64,000 nt of DNA from Ignavibacteriae bacterium HGW-Ignavibacteriae-2. GTDB taxonomy: Bacteria > Bacteroidota > Ignavibacteria > Ignavibacteriales > Melioribacteraceae. Both the position numbers and the translations under genes were made by a program. The stretch is taken from NCBI GenBank assembly GCA_002839805.1, contig PGYT01000002.1, positions 1-64,000 on the forward strand, given 5' to 3'. Below, piece by piece: positions 19,001-27,315 of this stretch. Position 1 is the stretch's first letter. The number at the start of each line of letters is the position of its first letter. The notes under the pieces were generated by a model. It worked only from the letters and a program-made list of their open reading frames with translations, made no database searches and was not told where the DNA came from.

Positions 19001-20047
19001 TCAAGAGATTAGTGTTTTCACCGCTCTATCGATAATCAAATTGAGTGAATGTTTATGTTTATTAACGAACTTGGGATCGATAATATAAACTTGTAATTGA
19101 TAAACTCTCGTTTTTGAAACAAAATCATTTTTTACAAGATATACTTTTGGTTCAAGTTTTGAATATGTATATGGAGATGAAAGCGCAGCTTCATAAATAA
19201 TTTTAATCAATTGTTTCGCTTCATATTCAAATCCGAATTCATATTCAATTGATATGATTTGTTCTTTTTTCGCGATGTTTAATTTCACTACCGGTTCTGT
19301 AAGAAAAATACCATTTGGAATTGAAATAATATTTGCGTTTTCATTTGATATGGAAGTATATCGCAGAGTAATCCTTTGAACAATTCCCTGATGAGCGTTA
19401 ACCGATATATAATCTCCCCGCCGGAATGGAGTAGATATTGATATGTAGAAACCACCAATTATATTTTTTAGCAGGGGGATTAAAGAAATACTAAATAGTA
19501 TTAACACAATAAAAATTAAAAATACTATAAATTCTTCCGTATCCTTAATAACGGCTGATATCATTGAATATATTATTACAATCCATATAGAAACTTTAAG
19601 GGCAGTGATTAAAAATTTTATATAGAGGTATTTCTCCTGAAGATTTTTAACCCTGCTGAAAAAATCTATCGATTGTGTTATTAAAAATCCCAGGCCTAGA
19701 AGAATAATAATATGGATTAACGTATAAAACGAAATATCCTTATCAAGCGATAAATTCGGCACTTTAAATTTTGGCAACATTTTTTTTACGACAGAACTAC
19801 TTTTATCTTTTTGATTTGTATTATCGGTTGTAAAGTTATCTGTATTTACTTGAGTTGTAGTATCGGATTGTATTTTTTTTATATTGTCCAGCAGGCTCGA
19901 ATCAGATTCAGAATCAATGTTTTTATTGCCTAAGGAATCCAGCTGTAAAGAATCGGTTATAACAATAGAATCAATAATGGCGTTGTTGTTCTGCCCATAC
20001 ATTGAAACTTGAATTGCTATTAATATTATTATAATTATTTTTTTCAT
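19001..20047 (-). CDS. MscS-family mechanosensitive channel
   Basis: The protein has 348 residues. A signal peptide (MKKIIIIILIAIQVSMYGQ) is followed by about 85 polar residues, then three or four membrane helices (about 110-210). The MscS beta domain follows with PFRRGDYISVNAHQGIVQRITLR and ISIPNGIFL. The last 100 residues match the alpha/beta cytoplasmic cage. It should open on membrane tension and release ions. The gene ends 16 bases before trkH and begins 6 bases after the antiporter-ATPase gene, so it belongs to one turgor/ion operon. Confidence 0.88.
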   Translation of the reverse strand: MKKIIIIILIAIQVSMYGQNNNAIIDSIVITDSLQLDSLGNKNIDSESDSSLLDNIKKIQSDTTTQVNTDNFTTDNTNQKDKSSSVVKKMLPKFKVPNLSLDKDISFYTLIHIIILLGLGFLITQSIDFFSRVKNLQEKYLYIKFLITALKVSIWIVIIYSMISAVIKDTEEFIVFLIFIVLILFSISLIPLLKNIIGGFYISISTPFRRGDYISVNAHQGIVQRITLRYTSISNENANIISIPNGIFLTEPVVKLNIAKKEQIISIEYEFGFEYEAKQLIKIIYEAALSSPYTYSKLEPKVYLVKNDFVSKTRVYQLQVYIIDPKFVNKHKHSLNLIIDRAVKTLIS

Positions 20048-20053
20048 CGGCGA

Positions 20054-23000
20054 TTAGAACATGTTCCTTTTAAACAATTCATTTTCAATAAGCTTATAAA
20101 TAAATTTGTTAACAAAATATCTGTTCGATAAAAATTCTATTTGATCTACAAACACAATATTTAACGATGTAAGGTAAACGAGAATTTCCCTGCTTTCTTC
20201 AACTGATATATCGAACAACCGGGAATGTTCGGTGTCCGTTAAAGAATCATGAGTCAAAATTTCAGATAACGTAAGTAAATAAATATCGTCCAATCTGGAT
20301 AAAACTGAAAGCTGCACCTTTTTTAATGGACGAATCAAAAGTTTATTTTCATAAACCTCGTGAATCGATTGCAGCCAATAATACATTCCGGCAATAATAT
20401 TACCATCGCAGTATTCTTCCAATCTGTCAAAATATACTTTCGATAGATAGGCTTGCTCTTCTTCTTCAGTTTTGCCCTTAAATATTTTGTTTTTTAATTC
20501 TCTTAAATCGTCCGGTTGAAAATATAAATTATATCCCGTTGAATTATGTCTGTTAAGTATAATATTTCTAACATCGTTTCGATGAAGATCTGAAATAAAA
20601 ATTTTATTGAGAAATACTTTGTTGATTTCGAAACTGTTATTTATGAATGTCCATGGATGTTTACCTATAGTACAAAGCCAAAAAATGTTTTTTGAAGTAG
20701 CCGATACTATATAAGCGAATATTTTAATCGCCTCATAACCATTAATAGATTTGAAAAATAATTTCCCAATATTTTCGAGAACAATAATCTGTTTATTCGA
20801 TTTATCATTCAAGCTGAGTATAAGGTCCTCTAATTTAAGCTGTTGAGAGTAACCTAATAAACCAGAGAGAATTTTTAGCAGTTCTTCCTGATGTTTAATT
20901 GTAGTAGTAAAATTATGTGTTTTTATCTGACTGTTTTTTAAAAAATTATAAATTATCGAGTTGACAAGTGTGTTTTTTCCACTGCCGGGTTCACCAATTA
21001 ATAACGTTGCGGAATACTTTCCGGTTTTGTGATTTTCAAGGGCTTGTAAAATTTTTCTTTCCAATAAGTCATTCTTCACAAAAAAATCATCCGATTCAAT
21101 TGTAGTGCCGTCAAATAATTTTCTATAAAGGAAAGGGAGTTTTTTTAGCCTCTGTTCGTTTAAGAAAAAGTTCTCACTTATTAATTCTTTTTCATCAGGT
21201 TCGCTAATTATAATATGTGATATTAAACCATCTACAAAGTGTTTGAAGTGCTTATGGTAAAAGCGCTGCGCTAATATTCTATACTTACGTTCAACTTTCA
21301 GCACAATCGAGACTTTTTTCTCAATAAAATTAACTAATGTTTTTTTGTGAGAAATTCTGGAAACGAACATACTCGAGCGAAGAATTGAATTGTCAATAAT
21401 ATATTTATTCAGCGTTTTTATTGCATTGTCAACTTTTTCAAATATTTTGGAATTGATGTTGGATTCCAATCTGTCAATTTGTTGATTTAATTGCTGAATT
21501 CTATATTCAAGTTTATCCGCTAATGAATGAACCAACTCGACGGCTAAAGCAGAATTAAATTCCTGATTGCTTTTTATTTCATTCTCCGCTGTTTTTACAT
21601 GATATAGAACAATTGAATATAAATTTTTCAACTCGTTAATTGTGATATTAAGATGATTTATCAGGAGCTCGTTGATTTCCCCAATTTCACGCGGAAGTTT
21701 ATGTTCTAAGATTGATTTAGCGATTTTCCTCAGTTGAATCTTTTTTAACTCAGTAAAAACAGGCACCCGATTACTAAACTTAAAATCAGTTTCTTCAAGC
21801 AGTTCCACAGTCTCCGGTAAATTATTTGCCTCTTTCGTAAAACTTTTTATCAGATGTTCCAATAGATTATTTAAATTTTTACCCCTTTTTATTTCTTCGA
21901 GGTTTTCGGTGTAGTTTTGTATTGTAGCAATTAAATTTTCATTACGTGTGTTGTTAATTAACGATTTAAGAATGTCTTTTGGATCTGTATTTCCCAAATC
22001 TTTTTTAAAACTGCTAATTCTACTAAGAATCTCTGAACTTACAGTTCTAAGGTTATTATTTACTTCTTCCGAAATATTAATAAGTGTATCGTTTACTACT
22101 TTTGACAACTTCACTTTCAATAGGTTGGAATAAGCTTGTTTCTCAAATTGACCAATAAATCCGATATAAAAATTAACCCAATACCTTATTGCCTCCAGGG
22201 TTAGCTCTTTCTCAATACTGCTTTTGGCAAATATTTTCGAATATTTTAACGAAGTAGAATCGAACTTATAAGTGCCTGCAATTCTTAAGGTGTCAATCAA
22301 TTTATTAAAAGGATTCGAAAGCGCATAGGTTAAACGTGTACTGATTTCAATAGTGGTGTTGTTTATCTCTGTTCTGTAAACGTTTATTTCATTGCTAAAA
22401 GTTTCGTGCAGACTCTGAAGTTTGCCAAGAATAATATTTTTCAGATCAGGGTTATATTTTTCATTTTCAGAAATTATAATTAGTTCATCGAGATATTTTA
22501 GATAATCCTCAAAAAGCCTTTTAATCTTTCTCAAAGTTGTTAATCTTTCGCCACCCACAAGATTTACAGTTTCAAGAATTTCTTCGGCGGATTGACCTAC
22601 CAAAAAATACTTCGCTATATTTTTATAATCTATTTTTCTGGTTAACTTAAAATCCTTATTAAATAAACCTAACACAAAACGTTTTGATCTATAATACGTT
22701 TTATATAATTTATCCTTCTTTGAATCTTCTTCACCAAATTTTAGGAAATCTTCTTCTAAGTCTACTAAAAACTCTCTTTGCAGGCCGTCGGTTAAATCTA
22801 CCAAAGAAATGAAAAGATCATTTACAAGGGTTTCCAGTTTTAAAATATTTTTTTCTACATTTTTTCTCTCAGAACATAATTCCAAGTACCATTCAGACAA
22901 TTCTTTTTTAAGCTCTCGTAATCTTTCTTTTATTTTAATATTGGAAAACTCAGCGTCCTTTATCGAAGATCTTATAGCTATATAATCGTCGGTATATTTT

Positions 23001-24550
23001 TCACTGACACTTATTACTAACTCAAGTGACTCTTCAGATCGCTGATAAATAAATCGGCTATCAAAATTTTTAAGTATATCATTAAGTTTATAAACTATCT
23101 GATATAGTGATTTGTTCAGTTTTTCACTTGATAAATCCGGTTCTATAAATTTTTCTGAATAATCTTTTACAACTTTTATTACTTTGGATTGAATTATTTT
23201 TTTCACTTCTTTTGTTTTTGTTTCAGGTTCAGCAGTAACAGCCGCCGATGATTTACCCAGACCAATTTTAAGCAGTATAGGTCCCAGGAAAAGATTGAAG
23301 GCGACAAGCGAAGTTATAAGAACTTTTAATTCAGTACCAAATCCCGGCAATTTCTGTTCAATTAATATTGCCAATCCCAACATTAAACCACCGATTGACA
23401 TAAAACCCATCCATCCATATTCGGCAGTTGACTTAGCCTCTTTCGCGATTTTTGAGGCAAATTTAACAGAGAAATAAAGAACAGCCGCTCGCACGATAAA
23501 CAGAATGAGCCCAATGATAAAAGTCGCTTTGATAGAATTGATATCAATAGAGGCGCCTGCGACTGTAAAAAAAGTAATAAAAATAGGAAGCGCTAATTTT
23601 TGAAGGGGTTGGTGTAAAATTTCTGCAAAGTCCGAAAAGTTTTGAAGTACGAATCCGGCTGTAACAAATACAATAAGTGTTTCTAAATGCAGCAGCGCTG
23701 AAATTTCACTCGCGATCATCACGAAAGCAAAAATAAAAAGAAGCATTTCCTTACCGATAAATTTAATATAACCGATAAGCGATGCGCCGAATACAATACC
23801 TACAAGAACGGAAAACAGAAGTTCTAATCCTAAATCGGTAAAAATTTCGGGTTTAATCTCCGAAGCGGGATTAAGCAGCGCGGCCGATACGGTAAGACAT
23901 ACAGCCAGGAGCAAAATCACGAGTATATCTTTAACTATAGTTGTACTCAAAATTAAATCTATAAACCGCCCTTTCGCTTTTGCTTCATCGGCCACTACAA
24001 GGGTCAATTCAATTGAAGTCCCAAGAGCGATTACCGATAATAATAATCCAGCCGCAAGTTTCATACTCCAATTTGCTTCGTATAAAAAAGGAATATAAGG
24101 CGATAGCAAAAAGATGAGTCCGGGTATTATCAAAAAGATTAATACTGTTTTGAACAACAATATAAGCGATATAGATTTCAGCGAATTCTTAATTCCTGCA
24201 AGTTTTAATTCCATTCCGGCGGTTAGTGCTATAACACTTAACGTAACTGTGTTAATTAAATTCAAATCCTCCAGAATATCTTTTGAAAAAACAGTAAGTG
24301 AAGGAATAAATAAAATTTCGGCGGAATAGGGCCCGAATAAAATACCGATTATTAAGTAGCCTATTACTCGGGGTAATTTTATAAATGATAACAATTCCCC
24401 CAGCGTGAATGAAGCGAGAATTACAAAACCCAGCACAGCTAAAGTTTTAGGATTTACGGGTAAGAATATTTCTGTCTGAATAGATTGAATAAATAATATT
24501 ATACCAAAAAGTATGGCTATAATGGTCAGACGTCGGAGCAAAGCTATCAT
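20054..24550 (-). CDS. CPA2-type cation/proton antiporter fused to a coiled coil and P-loop ATPase
   Basis: The protein has 1498 residues. Residues 1 to about 430 are membrane helices of a CPA2/Kef-type exchanger (LGELLSFIKLPRVIGYLIIGILFGP at the usual N-terminal position; TTIVKDILVILLL at the ion-binding helix). Residues about 440-1130 are helical and charged and largely coiled coil; there is no RCK/TrkA_N domain as in KefB. Residues about 1140-1498 carry an AAA/STAND-like NTPase with Walker A GEPGSGKN at 1186-1193 and a Walker-B-like IIVLEN, then a helical, possibly winged-helix C-terminus. A transporter joined to an ATPase of this type is not an architecture I recognise. It overlaps the upstream gene by 4 bases (ATGA). 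Nucleotide-controlled gating is an inference. Confidence 0.85.
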   Translation of the reverse strand: MIALLRRLTIIAILFGIILFIQSIQTEIFLPVNPKTLAVLGFVILASFTLGELLSFIKLPRVIGYLIIGILFGPYSAEILFIPSLTVFSKDILEDLNLINTVTLSVIALTAGMELKLAGIKNSLKSISLILLFKTVLIFLIIPGLIFLLSPYIPFLYEANWSMKLAAGLLLSVIALGTSIELTLVVADEAKAKGRFIDLILSTTIVKDILVILLLAVCLTVSAALLNPASEIKPEIFTDLGLELLFSVLVGIVFGASLIGYIKFIGKEMLLFIFAFVMIASEISALLHLETLIVFVTAGFVLQNFSDFAEILHQPLQKLALPIFITFFTVAGASIDINSIKATFIIGLILFIVRAAVLYFSVKFASKIAKEAKSTAEYGWMGFMSIGGLMLGLAILIEQKLPGFGTELKVLITSLVAFNLFLGPILLKIGLGKSSAAVTAEPETKTKEVKKIIQSKVIKVVKDYSEKFIEPDLSSEKLNKSLYQIVYKLNDILKNFDSRFIYQRSEESLELVISVSEKYTDDYIAIRSSIKDAEFSNIKIKERLRELKKELSEWYLELCSERKNVEKNILKLETLVNDLFISLVDLTDGLQREFLVDLEEDFLKFGEEDSKKDKLYKTYYRSKRFVLGLFNKDFKLTRKIDYKNIAKYFLVGQSAEEILETVNLVGGERLTTLRKIKRLFEDYLKYLDELIIISENEKYNPDLKNIILGKLQSLHETFSNEINVYRTEINNTTIEISTRLTYALSNPFNKLIDTLRIAGTYKFDSTSLKYSKIFAKSSIEKELTLEAIRYWVNFYIGFIGQFEKQAYSNLLKVKLSKVVNDTLINISEEVNNNLRTVSSEILSRISSFKKDLGNTDPKDILKSLINNTRNENLIATIQNYTENLEEIKRGKNLNNLLEHLIKSFTKEANNLPETVELLEETDFKFSNRVPVFTELKKIQLRKIAKSILEHKLPREIGEINELLINHLNITINELKNLYSIVLYHVKTAENEIKSNQEFNSALAVELVHSLADKLEYRIQQLNQQIDRLESNINSKIFEKVDNAIKTLNKYIIDNSILRSSMFVSRISHKKTLVNFIEKKVSIVLKVERKYRILAQRFYHKHFKHFVDGLISHIIISEPDEKELISENFFLNEQRLKKLPFLYRKLFDGTTIESDDFFVKNDLLERKILQALENHKTGKYSATLLIGEPGSGKNTLVNSIIYNFLKNSQIKTHNFTTTIKHQEELLKILSGLLGYSQQLKLEDLILSLNDKSNKQIIVLENIGKLFFKSINGYEAIKIFAYIVSATSKNIFWLCTIGKHPWTFINNSFEINKVFLNKIFISDLHRNDVRNIILNRHNSTGYNLYFQPDDLRELKNKIFKGKTEEEEQAYLSKVYFDRLEEYCDGNIIAGMYYWLQSIHEVYENKLLIRPLKKVQLSVLSRLDDIYLLTLSEILTHDSLTDTEHSRLFDISVEESREILVYLTSLNIVFVDQIEFLSNRYFVNKFIYKLIENELFKRNMF

Positions 24551-25791
24551 AGTTTTTCCCCGGTAATTTCTCCGACATCAATTAGTAAATTCTTTGCAAA
24601 CGAAAAACCGAAAATATTAAATATAATTACTCCGCTAAGAATAGCGCTGACTACAATTGGCGTAAGTTCGTTTTTGTAAACATTCATATAGTCAACAACC
24701 ATGGCACAAGCGATTATATCCAAAGACATTAATCCATTTCCAATTTTAGCAGTAACTATTTCTTTGGAATAAGCTGAATGGAAAGATATATATCCGGCTA
24801 TATATTTGGATAAAAAACGCAATAAAATAAAAGCGGGCACAGCAATTAAAAAAGTGTGAAGATCAGCAGGCACCCACATAAAGCCGGCTATTACGACAAT
24901 TAAAATATTTAACGGATGGCTCAAACGTTTAAGCGATTTTTCTATATTCACAGTAACTTTTGATACATTTGTTAGCGTGGCGCCTAATATAAAATTCATG
25001 TATAAGGGTGAAAAATTTAAATAGTACGCTATACCGCTTGTAAAAAGTACAACACCAAGAACGGCTACAAACAATTTATTTTCATCTGTTTCTCTTCCGA
25101 TAAAAATGAAGAATAAAAACCCTATCAATATAGCGAGTAAAATACTTATCACAATCCATTCGATCGATGTGAAAAAAACATTTTTACTCGAACCAATATG
25201 AATTATTCCGAATAGAAGACCATAGATAAAAATATTAAGATTCGAATTTATAAGTGAGGAATTGTGCAAGGAATCTCCAACCACGCCTGTCGAATCGTTT
25301 TTTTCCCTTAAAGTACGGATAATAAAGTTTGAGGATAGCGCCCCAACAATACTTAAAGCATAAGCCGCTGCGATTAATTCATTTAGATTATTTCCGTTGT
25401 AGAAGAAATAATAAAAAGCGGAGAATGATGTTAGTCCTATTAATACCAAAGATGTTAAGATTTCCGAAAAAGCGATTCGCCAGTGTTCGGGCTCCGCTTT
25501 ACTAATTGCCGAGAATTTAAAATTTAATCCGTAAATAAAACCGAGAATCCCAATTGAAGCCGTAAGTCCGGGAGAAATTTGAGACAATAATTCCTGATTT
25601 ATAATTTGAAGGTAGTTTATCTTAAAGCTGCTGTTAATCCAATTAGAGAAATTCGGGCCTAAAATTATTCCTAAAAATACATATTCAACACCCGAGGGCA
25701 CATAATATTTTAGTTGTATTCTACTGAAAATAAAATGTGTGCTTATATAACCGATGATCAATACAACTAATAATAATACTATAGATTCCAT
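24547..25791 (-). CDS. CPA2-like antiporter membrane protein, first gene of the ion operon
   Basis: The 414-residue protein has about 12 hydrophobic helices. The N-terminal part (VEYVFLGIILGPNFSNW and ISPGLTASIGILGFIYGL) resembles the start of CPA2 cation/proton exchangers. There is no soluble domain. It overlaps the next gene by 4 bases, which suggests the two antiporter-like proteins are translated together and may pair in one complex. The family assignment is moderate because the catalytic acid pair is not obvious. The ion specificity is unknown. Confidence 0.75.
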   Translation of the reverse strand: MESIVLLLVVLIIGYISTHFIFSRIQLKYYVPSGVEYVFLGIILGPNFSNWINSSFKINYLQIINQELLSQISPGLTASIGILGFIYGLNFKFSAISKAEPEHWRIAFSEILTSLVLIGLTSFSAFYYFFYNGNNLNELIAAAYALSIVGALSSNFIIRTLREKNDSTGVVGDSLHNSSLINSNLNIFIYGLLFGIIHIGSSKNVFFTSIEWIVISILLAILIGFLFFIFIGRETDENKLFVAVLGVVLFTSGIAYYLNFSPLYMNFILGATLTNVSKVTVNIEKSLKRLSHPLNILIVVIAGFMWVPADLHTFLIAVPAFILLRFLSKYIAGYISFHSAYSKEIVTAKIGNGLMSLDIIACAMVVDYMNVYKNELTPIVVSAILSGVIIFNIFGFSFAKNLLIDVGEITGEKL

Positions 25792-26070
25792 TATGCTCTA
25801 TTAATTCCATTTAAAGGATATAACTACTCAATAATTTCATACATAAGCAAATATTTTCTAATAAATCATCAAACACTTTTACGAATACTAATTAATTTTA
25901 ATTGAAACATTTTGCAGTCGAGAGCTTCAACCATGGATATATTAATGATTTGCTCTCGTTTTACACCTAATTAGTTATTCATACACTTAAAAATAATGCG
26001 ATTTTTTGACATTTTGGCAAAAAAATAGAAAATGTTTCCAAATCATAAATATCAAAATAGGTGTTGGAAA

Positions 26071-26151
26071 ATGAAAAACATCAGCATTATAATAATTTTA
26101 AATTTGCTGATATTTTTGTCAATCAGCACTGTTTCACAAAAAGAACAATAG
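26071..26151 (+). CDS. 26-residue signal-peptide-like ORF (small protein or gene remnant)
   Basis: The peptide is MKNISIIIILNLLIFLSI followed by STVSQKEQ: a basic start, a hydrophobic core and a polar end. It looks like a complete secretion signal that stops right after the cleavage site. The start is preceded by TTGGAAA, a weak ribosome site. It may be a membrane micropeptide, a leader peptide, or the remains of an exported protein whose body has been lost. No homology is claimed. Confidence 0.35.
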   Translation: MKNISIIIILNLLIFLSISTVSQKEQ

Positions 26152-26234
26152 AATCTTTTTAACTTCTGAAACATCAAACAAATCCAAAGTTTAATATTTT
26201 TGTGTAGTTGTAAAATATTTCCAAAAAAATTAGA

Positions 26235-26263
26235 TTGACATGTTCCATTTTAGTTAATTAAAG
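26235..26263 (+). promoter_or_regulatory. Probable promoter of the molybdenum-cofactor operon
   Basis: TTGACA lies at 26235-26240, followed after 16-17 bases by an AT-rich -10 candidate (ATTAAA/TTAAAG at about 26257-26263). It is placed just upstream of the structured leader, which would then start near 26270. The -10 is poor, so this is a candidate only. Confidence 0.4.
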
Positions 26264-26440
26264 GAGCTTATTTTTTATTTGGCTCCGGTAAATGTGATTA
26301 AAAATAATATTCTCCGAGTTATCAGTCCTAAGTTTAACAATACGGCTGTATAACCGATAGGGGTTAATTAGAAATGATTTACCCTGCCACTTTGCAAAGG
26401 AGATTTCAAATTGAATATTTTGAAAATATATATTTTCCTG
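26263..26440 (+). ncRNA. Candidate molybdenum-cofactor (Moco) riboswitch aptamer
   Basis: This is a non-coding leader upstream of moaA/moaC/moeA/mobA. Visible helices are GGAGC (26263) with GCTCC (26282), and a hairpin from GGGGTTAATT to ATTTACCC whose top contains AGAAATGA. After it come CCTGCC and then CTTT-GCAA-AGG, a GNRA-type tetraloop hairpin. The AGAAATGA hairpin followed by a CC-rich strand and a GNRA-capped stem resembles the Moco RNA (moaA leader of enterobacteria) as I remember it. It ends directly before a transcription terminator, which fits expression-platform control. A covariance-model search would be decisive. Confidence 0.62.
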
Positions 26441-26470
26441 AACCCGTAAACGAACGGGTTTTTCATTTTT
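26441..26470 (+). terminator. Leader terminator (attenuator) before the molybdenum-cofactor operon
   Basis: A 7-bp stem AACCCGT / ACGGGTT with a six-base loop is followed by TTTCATTTTT. It lies between the structured leader and the first gene, whose ribosome site GGAGG lies at about 26474-26478. A terminator in this place makes sense only if it is conditional. Confidence 0.8.
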
Positions 26471-26483
26471 AAATGGAGGATAG

Positions 26484-26801
26484 ATGTCAATTCCAAAACG
26501 TTACACTAAATTCAAACACGATTATTCTGAAGTTGCAGCTGCTTACGAATCCATGAATGACTCTGTTCATGCCGCCGGCCCGCTCGATGAAAAAACAAGG
26601 GCTTTGATAAAATTAGCAATTTCAACCGGCGCACGATTCGAAGGATCGGTACATTCGCATACAAGAAAAGCATTAAAAGCTGGAGCCTCAGCAGAAGAAA
26701 TACGACATACCATAATGATGTCGCTTCCTACAATAGGACTGCCTTCCATGATGGCGGCATTATCATGGGCCGATGATATATTAGAGGATAAAAATGATTG
26801 A
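26484..26801 (+). CDS. Carboxymuconolactone-decarboxylase-family protein without redox cysteines, copy 1
   Basis: The protein has 105 residues. It has the CMD/AhpD-like helical fold pattern: LDEKTRALIKLAISTGARFEGSVHSH, then KALKAGASAEEIRHT and LPTIGLP. In AhpD relatives the core motif is CxxCxxxH; here both Cys positions are replaced, leaving EGSVHSH. It is therefore unlikely to be a peroxidase and may use the His residues for another reaction or bind metal. It is about 60% identical to the protein at 41655-41966. It overlaps the transporter gene by 8 bases and leads the Moco operon. Confidence 0.88.
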   Translation: MSIPKRYTKFKHDYSEVAAAYESMNDSVHAAGPLDEKTRALIKLAISTGARFEGSVHSHTRKALKAGASAEEIRHTIMMSLPTIGLPSMMAALSWADDILEDKND

Positions 26802-27315
26802 ACTGCTTGATTTATTTATATCGTTTGTTAAAGTGGGTTCTTTTTCTTTCGGGGGCGCATATTCTTTAATCCCATTAATCGAAAAAGAATGTGTACAAAA
26901 TAATCATTGGCTTACACACGACGAATTTTTAAAAGTCCTTGGTATGGTAGAAGTATTCCCCGGAGCAATTTCTATTAAATTCGCTACTTATACAGGCTTT
27001 AAAGTTGGCGGTGTATTGGGCGCAGTTGTGGCCAACTTAGGCAATCTTATTATGCCCGCAACAATTATTATGTTAGCGGCTTATTTTATGACCGCTTTTG
27101 AAAAGAATGATTATGTAATGAAGGCTTTTCGTGGAATTAAATATGCTGTTATAGGCATGATAGTAGCGTTAATTTATCAATATGCAGTTAGAAATTTTGA
27201 AGACTGGAAAGGAATAATTTTTATGCTTGTTGGATTCGGCTTGATTTTTGCGTTTAAACTTCATCCGGCTTACGTTGTAATTATTTCCGGTATTTTGGCG
27301 CTGGTACTTTTATGA
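26794..27315 (+). CDS. Short-chain CHR-family (chromate-transporter-like) membrane protein
   Basis: The 173-residue protein has five to six membrane helices. The CHR signature is FVKVGSFSFGGAYSLIPLIEKE near the N-terminus, then MVEVFPGAISIKFATYTGFKVGG. Short CHR proteins usually come as pairs of related halves, but only one is encoded here. Chromate is the tested substrate for some family members. Placed inside a molybdenum-cofactor operon behind a likely Moco riboswitch, a molybdate, tungstate or sulfate role is plausible (inference). It overlaps the genes on both sides (8 and 4 bases). Confidence 0.85.
   Translation: MIELLDLFISFVKVGSFSFGGAYSLIPLIEKECVQNNHWLTHDEFLKVLGMVEVFPGAISIKFATYTGFKVGGVLGAVVANLGNLIMPATIIMLAAYFMTAFEKNDYVMKAFRGIKYAVIGMIVALIYQYAVRNFEDWKGIIFMLVGFGLIFAFKLHPAYVVIISGILALVLL

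Larger units (their letters stand above)
25792..26483. other. Long divergent intergenic region
   Basis: This region of about 690 bases lies between the minus-strand ion operon and the plus-strand molybdenum-cofactor operon. From left to right it holds the leader/promoter of the ion operon, a hairpin at 25919-25958 (CGAGAGC / GCTCTCG), a 26-codon ORF, a TTGACA-type promoter and a structured leader with a terminator. These last features are listed separately. Confidence 0.7.

Noticed and set aside
25919-25958. Hairpin CGAGAGC/GCTCTCG as a potassium or c-di-AMP riboswitch for the ion operon
   Set aside because: The stem is only 7 bp with a 26-base loop, and none of the conserved c-di-AMP (ydaO) aptamer sequence is visible.
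26263-26470. TPP or cobalamin riboswitch as the identity of the leader
   Set aside because: The GGGG...ACCCTGCC stretch and GCCAC recall parts of those aptamers, but the rest of their conserved boxes is absent and the downstream genes are for molybdenum cofactor.
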